From Gigaspora rosea (lineage: Eukaryota; Glomeromycota; Glomeromycetes; Diversisporales; Gigasporaceae): a stretch of 64,000 bases of DNA. Positions 58,993 through 64,000 of this stretch are shown here, in pieces (position 1 is the first letter of the stretch; each line of letters opens with the position of its first letter). The notes below the pieces were generated by a model. It did no database searches. It was not told the DNA's origin and saw only the letters and a list, made by a program, of their open reading frames with translations. Where the stretch lies: contig QKWP01000208.1 of NCBI GenBank assembly GCA_003550325.1, positions 322,292 through 386,291 on the forward strand. The letters are read 5' to 3'. The translations under genes were made by a program, and so were the position numbers.

Positions 58993-59443
58993 TTCTGTGC
59001 ACGATTGCTGATCGTGGTAATTTGAAAAGCACGATAATATGGTAGGACAACAATAAATAGCATATGACTTAAAGTAGATAAGATCTCTTAATTGAACCAT
59101 TTTTCAACGAAAAAGGCAACTTCATTACAACTGTTATGAAATGAAGATTTTTCCCGTTCAAGAAAATTATAACAATGTTTTCAAAAATATGGAGTTATTG
59201 TAGTAGATAGGGCCTATAGAATGTATGATTTTGAGATAATCAAGTCCGTTTGTTCGAACTGATATCGGTTACTGACATTCGCTAACTCACTGCGAAAATA
59301 TAATGAATCTAAAATTTCTAAATGCGCATGGAATGCTTTAGCATTTGATGATTTTGCCAACTTTAATGATTACATGAAATCTTCTTTGTCTCAAAAAGTT
59401 CAAGATAATTATTTGAAAGTTTTTCAATGAATTTTACTGCCAT
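58993..59443 (-). pseudogene. Minus-strand BTB-TLDc relic after copy 8
   Basis: Duplicate of 54570-55020 at offset 4423, with the same BTB remnant and TLDc scraps. Confidence 0.7.
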
Positions 59444-59728
59444 CTTAAATTAAAAAAAAAAAAAAAAGAGCCTCCTGCAGTCCATTTCTTAATATTTCGC
59501 GTAACATTTGATTATTTAACGTAACATTTAGTAACATTCGACAATTTAACCTAGATGACATCATTTTCTAAGCAAAGCAGAAATTGTGCAATGATAAATA
59601 AATTATGCGCGTTTATAAAGTGAAGTTATTTTACATTTCTAATAAATTTTAATAAGATCTGCTTAAAGTATCTATTTGCTTTTATTTATATTTAGTAAAA
59701 TTTATATCGTTATTTTAATCTGAAAATT

Positions 59729-60136
59729 GACTGCGTATTAAACAATTAGAGATTATGAATAAGTAAACTATTCTATATATAATTATAATTTATATCAAGT
59801 TACAAAAATCTGTAATATAATTTAATTTTAAATAAGATATATCTACGGAGCAGTTATCTTACTCGAAAACTATAATGTATCATTGATTTTTAAGCTTATG
59901 CTTATCGCTTATGAATTACTTTTTGACAAATTAGCCAAAACACCTTGAAACTCATTTGATTGAAACTGAAGCCCATTCTCATTGGCTTCTTTTAGATTTT
60001 GTTCGTATTTTTTTTCAAAAAGGTTTTTATGATAATAAGCTTTAAAAATTACAAAAATTATGCAATGATATTGTAGTAAAGTTTCCTGATAAAGTTTTTT
60101 AATCAGATAATTTTGTCTCTTTTCAATAAAATGCGA
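59729..60136 (+). pseudogene. Plus-strand BTB-TLDc relic (BACK part) after copy 8
   Basis: Duplicate of 55306-55713 at offset 4423. Confidence 0.65.
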
Positions 60137-61018
60137 CGAGGAAGTAATTTTATTGATATAAATTATTTGTTATATGATAGTTTTCTATCAATCCATGAAG
60201 TAATTTCGACCGCGGCTGAAGCTGGATAGTAAGGGCCTCGATTTAAAACTATAAATCTTACCAAAATCCACATATACTCATTTAATATATCAAAACTAAT
60301 CCTAAACCATAACCAAATTGTTAAAAAAAAAAAACTAAGAAAATGCACCCAAAAATTTTAGAAATTTTATATTAAAATAATTAAAATTTCCAGCTTCAGC
60401 CGCGACAATAAATATCTCTTAAAACGATTCGATTGATCTAGATGGTAATACTGTAATATTGATGCTAAAATTACGTAAGGTGGAAGAATTTCTGATGAAA
60501 ATTGGTATAAGATACATCGTTATATGGTTGTATATTAGTAATAATGTCATCATCAGGAATTTGAAAATAATGAAGAGACATTCAATTTTATGAGTCCAAT
60601 CTTTAAGCTGAAATAATAATTAGTTCAAAAATAAAAAAAAAGGCACCAAGAATTTCCAAAGAAATTTTGCCATCATAGATATCAAATACATCTTTAAATA
60701 AAATTTATTAAATATTTTACATATTAATAGTATATAATAAAATAAAGATATAATAGTTTGAACATATATTTGATAATAGTATCATTTGGCTGAATGAAAC
60801 TTGGTTTAAATTAATTAGTTTGATGTTATTTTTATCCTTGCCAATGTTTGCCAGCTCATTACGAAAATATAAAGGTCGCTATCTTAAAACAGCTTTAAAT
60901 ACTTCATTATTTGGAATTTCACCAAAATTTATAAAATCTTCTTCATTAAGAAGTTCAAAATAATTATTTCAAGAACTTTACAATCACAGCTATTAAGATT
61001 ACGTATAAAAAAACCGAT
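60137..61018 (-). pseudogene. Minus-strand BTB-TLDc relic before copy 9
   Basis: Duplicate of 55714-56595 at offset 4423, including the empty hAT site and the MITE. Confidence 0.7.
60211..60404. mobile_element. 194-bp MITE (copy in unit 8)
   Basis: Duplicate of 55788-55981 at offset 4423. Confidence 0.75.
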
Positions 61019-61473
61019 CATGTATACAATATTTTAATTTTTGTTCCTTTATATATAAAATGGACAAAACCTGATATTGTATTTTATTTTAACGAGTTGT
61101 GTCTTTATGTTAATATCATTAAAAAATTAAGAAATTAATTTTTATATTAATGTTTTTTTTCTTTCGCCGCAACGTAGCAAAAGAATTGCTATATAGTATA
61201 GCATTTTTCTAATAGCGGGTTCCATAAATAAATATATAATTTAGTGATATATACTTATTTATATTTAATATTGTGAGATTAAATATACTATCATGATAAA
61301 TTAGGAATGCCTTATCCCGATCTCGAACTTTAAAAATCACGTTATCTACGTTAAATTATCAACCGTTACACTGTCAAACGTTACATACGTACATATTCAA
61401 ATTCATGACAGCAGACAGACTCGTTTGTTTTTTTTTTTAATTTCATACGTACGTTCTTAATTATAAATTTAAG

Positions 61474-63027
61474 ATGGCAGTAAAATTCTTTGAAAAACTT
61501 TTAAGCAATTATCTTGAACTTCTTGAAGACAAAGAAGATTTTAATGTAATCATTAAAGTTGGTGAATCACAAAATACCAAAATATTTCAAGCACATTCAG
61601 CAATTTTAAGATACAGGTCTTTATATTTTCTCAATGAATTAGTGAATACTAGTAAAGATAAGAATAATATTAAAACTCTTGATTTAAAGAATGTTTCGAT
61701 CCAACAATTTGAGATAATGATCAAGTAAGTTATTTTATATAATTTATAATTTATGTTAAGTTACAAAAAAATCTGAAATATGAATTAAATTATTATAAAA
61801 TATATATCTACGGAGGAATTGTCTTACTCGAAAACAATGATACATCATTTATTTTTGAGCTTATGCTTGTTGCTTATGAATTTTTTTTTGATGAATTAGC
61901 CAAGCACCTTGAAACTCATTTAATTGAAACAGAATCTCATTCTCTTTGGCTTCGTTTAAATTTTACTCGTATTTATCAAAAAATTTTTCAAAATAATAAA
62001 CCTCAAGAATTACAAAAATGGTGCAATGATATTGTGGTAAAATATCCTGAAAAGATTTTTGATTCTGAAAACTTCTTCTCGCTTTAAGAAAATGCTTTAG
62101 TATCGCTTATTAGTCGAGATGATTTACAAATGAAAGAAGTAAAAATTTGGAATCATATTATTGAATGGGGAATTGCTCAAAATCTTGGCCTACCATCCGA
62201 TCCTGAAGACTGGTCCAATGAAAATTTCTTAACTTTAAAGACTACTTTACGAAATTGTTTGCCTCATATTCGTTATTTTCAGATGTCTAGTGATGAAATT
62301 ATCGATAATGTGCGACCATATAAAAAGATACTTGAAAAAAATCTTTGGAAAGATATAAAAAATAAGTTTATGTCACCAAATCGACAAGTGTCATCAACAA
62401 TCCTCCCACCTCGTGTAATTATAACACCAAAATTACCAAGCAGAAATACAGATCCATTTTCAACAATTATCAATGAAGCTCATGCAGCAGAAATTACTTC
62501 ATGGGATGATAGAAAATCAATACATATTCAGTAACAAATAATCCATACGAGTTTAAATTACTTTCTTCGCGGTACAAGAGATGGTTTTACCTCTGATTCA
62601 TTTTGGAAATTATGTGATAAGAAAACAAATCTTGTTGTAGTTATGAAGGTTAAAGGTACTGATGAAATTCTTGGTGGTTATAATCCTATTGGTTGGGATA
62701 AGCCAACTGGAAACTATTACTATAAAAATTTCAATGATAGCTTTATTTTTTCATTGAAAAATGGCACCAATCAAAACTCTATTTTAAGTCGCGTGATAAA
62801 GCCAAATAATGCAATTTTTTGCGTTGCTTCATCTGGTCCAATTTTTGGCGGTGAAGGAGGAAGCGGTGATTTACTTATGGGTTATAATTGTGATAGAACA
62901 TGTTACAATCAGCAAATTTCATATGAAAAACAAATTAAAATTCCAATTAACAATGATAGAGTAGCATGGTTTTTCAGTAGAAGAATATGAAGTATTCCAG
63001 ATTAATAAAAGGCCCCAAAAGCTTTAA
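61474..63027 (+). pseudogene. BTB-BACK-TLDc copy 9, several defects
   Basis: Exon 1 (61474-61724) and donor are normal. The acceptor AG is AT (61800-61801), as in copy 8. A CAA codon is TAA at 62085-62087. A one-base deletion near 62516-62520 and a compensating insertion near 62564 leave an out-of-frame stretch with a stop (62532-62534). A T-run of five (62970-62974) shifts the last codons, and the usual TAA stop reads CAA, so the next stop would be near 63025. BTB, BACK and TLDc are otherwise recognisable, with GGYNPIGW and GPIFGG still present. Clearly a pseudogene. Confidence 0.9.
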
Positions 63028-63369
63028 GCAAATTAATTATCTATATACATAGATTTATCCGTATTTAATGTAGATTACAATGTGACTATTAATCTTCACA
63101 TTGTCTCATCTTTTCTGATATTAACAGTTAAGATTAATAATAATTGTACAAGCTTTATCTTTGACGTTTATTTTCTTATATCATACTTGCAAATTACAGT
63201 GACACACGTATAAAAACCCTTTAAATTGCTTTACAAATTTCGGTTAAAAAAATAACTATTTCGACGATTTCTGATTATATTTCAATTCTCTACTGTAATT
63301 ACATTTATATACTATAGCTTGTATTTGACCAATCAAACAGCACTAAAACTTTAACTTTTTTTTTACTAA

Positions 63370-63510
63370 CCTTAAGTGAAATTATCAGATTTCCGTGTGC
63401 GATTGCTGACCGTAGTAATTTGAAAAACATGAAAATATGATAGTACAACAATGAATAGCATTTGACTTAAAGTAGATCTCTTAATTGAACCATTTTTCAA
63501 CGAAAAAAAG
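63370..63510 (-). pseudogene. Minus-strand TLDc scrap after copy 9
   Basis: Matches the TLDc end of the other minus relics (ACTTAAAGTAGATCTCTTAA, CCATTTTTCAACGAAAAA). Similarity stops near 63525, so the array arrangement changes here. Confidence 0.55.
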
Positions 63511-63525
63511 GAAACTTCAATACAA

Positions 63526-64000
63526 CTGCATATCAGCGGATCGGCATAGTTGGGTAAATCGACCAATCATGATCGAGGATTATCAAAAAAATTTTGCTCG
63601 AAACTTTATTATAGAGCGAATTTTCACAAAAACGGCCTTTTTAACCAGCTTTGCATTTATAATTAAGTACGTAGAACATTATGAAATTCATGTATTTAAT
63701 TATAAGCTAAAAGTAGATTAAAAAGGCCTTTTTTTTGAAAATTAGCATCCGAATTTACCCTTGATAGTTACCAACCCATCTTACAATGCCCAACCCATCC
63801 TAAAACACCCGAGTATTTCAACAAACGGTAAAAGTACTTCTTTCTACAGCTTAGCATAGCTCTTTTATTGGATTTTTTTGGGTTTTTAACTTGTCTAGAC
63901 GTCGAAGAAGCCCTTTTGTTAGTTGTAACAAGTGCTTCATTTGTTAGTTTTTCAACGTCACTTAGGAGCAAATTTTCGTGTAACAGTTTATTGAAAAAAG
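63526..64000. other. No recognisable gene
   Basis: Sequence no longer aligns with the array. Short open frames on both strands (63485-63721 plus, 63971-63768 minus) have no recognised motifs and are not called. Confidence 0.4.

Overview
The window is a strongly AT-rich eukaryotic (fungal-type) region. It is dominated by a tandem array of two-exon genes for BTB/POZ-BACK-TLDc proteins, embedded in decayed paralogues and many small DNA transposons. Each gene has a short intron of 74-80 bp with GTAAGT donors. The very low GC, the large BTB-TLDc family and the heavy transposon load fit a glomeromycete (arbuscular mycorrhizal fungus, Rhizophagus-like). That assignment comes from family knowledge and is not proven by the sequence. 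I see no tRNA, rRNA or CRISPR.

Layout. Positions 1-8.5 kb hold a dead Ty3/gypsy retrotransposon on the minus strand (gag at right, integrase end at left). It is split by a 1.39-kb hAT-like element, by about 2.3 kb of unidentified insert carrying a 39-bp minisatellite, and by a small TA-flanked element. Positions 8.5-13.3 kb hold MITEs, one half of an inverted repeat pair, and remains of an older array unit. From 13.36 kb to the end lie nine plus-strand BTB-BACK-TLDc copies, at 13361, 23646, 32225, 38037, 44866, 47009, 52627, 57051 and 61474. Copies 1, 3, 6 and 7 are intact (489-492 aa). Copies 2 and 4 each carry a one-base homopolymer frameshift. Copy 5 is cut at the only N. Copies 8 and 9 share a destroyed splice acceptor and have stop codons or frameshifts.

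Between the good copies lie plus- and minus-strand relics of the same family in alternating orientation. This implies an ancestral array of divergent (head-to-head) and tail-to-tail pairs in which mainly the plus-strand members survived. Upstream regions fall into two classes (A: copies 2, 4, 5, 6; B: copies 3, 7, 8, 9). Both carry AACGTTAC elements, usually with GATCTGCAG.

Two duplications stand out. The 2142-bp stretch 43579-45720 recurs after the single N (45722-47863) with one difference noticed, and is most likely an unmerged assembly overlap. A 4423-bp unit is duplicated across copies 7-9. There the middle gene is a hybrid, with a 5' half like copy 9 and a 3' half like copy 7, the expected product of unequal crossing-over.

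At least six non-autonomous hAT-like elements (8-bp target duplications, ends fitting YARNG or nearly so) sit in the window. Each has its own private iterated subterminal motif. A Mutator-like element with 9-bp duplications, a nested TTAA-flanked element and several TA-flanked MITEs complete the mobile content. Other points of interest are a compact, highly foldable segment at 20.35-20.45 kb and a small ORF at 20.9-21.4 kb whose reading frame is restored if a candidate insertion is removed.
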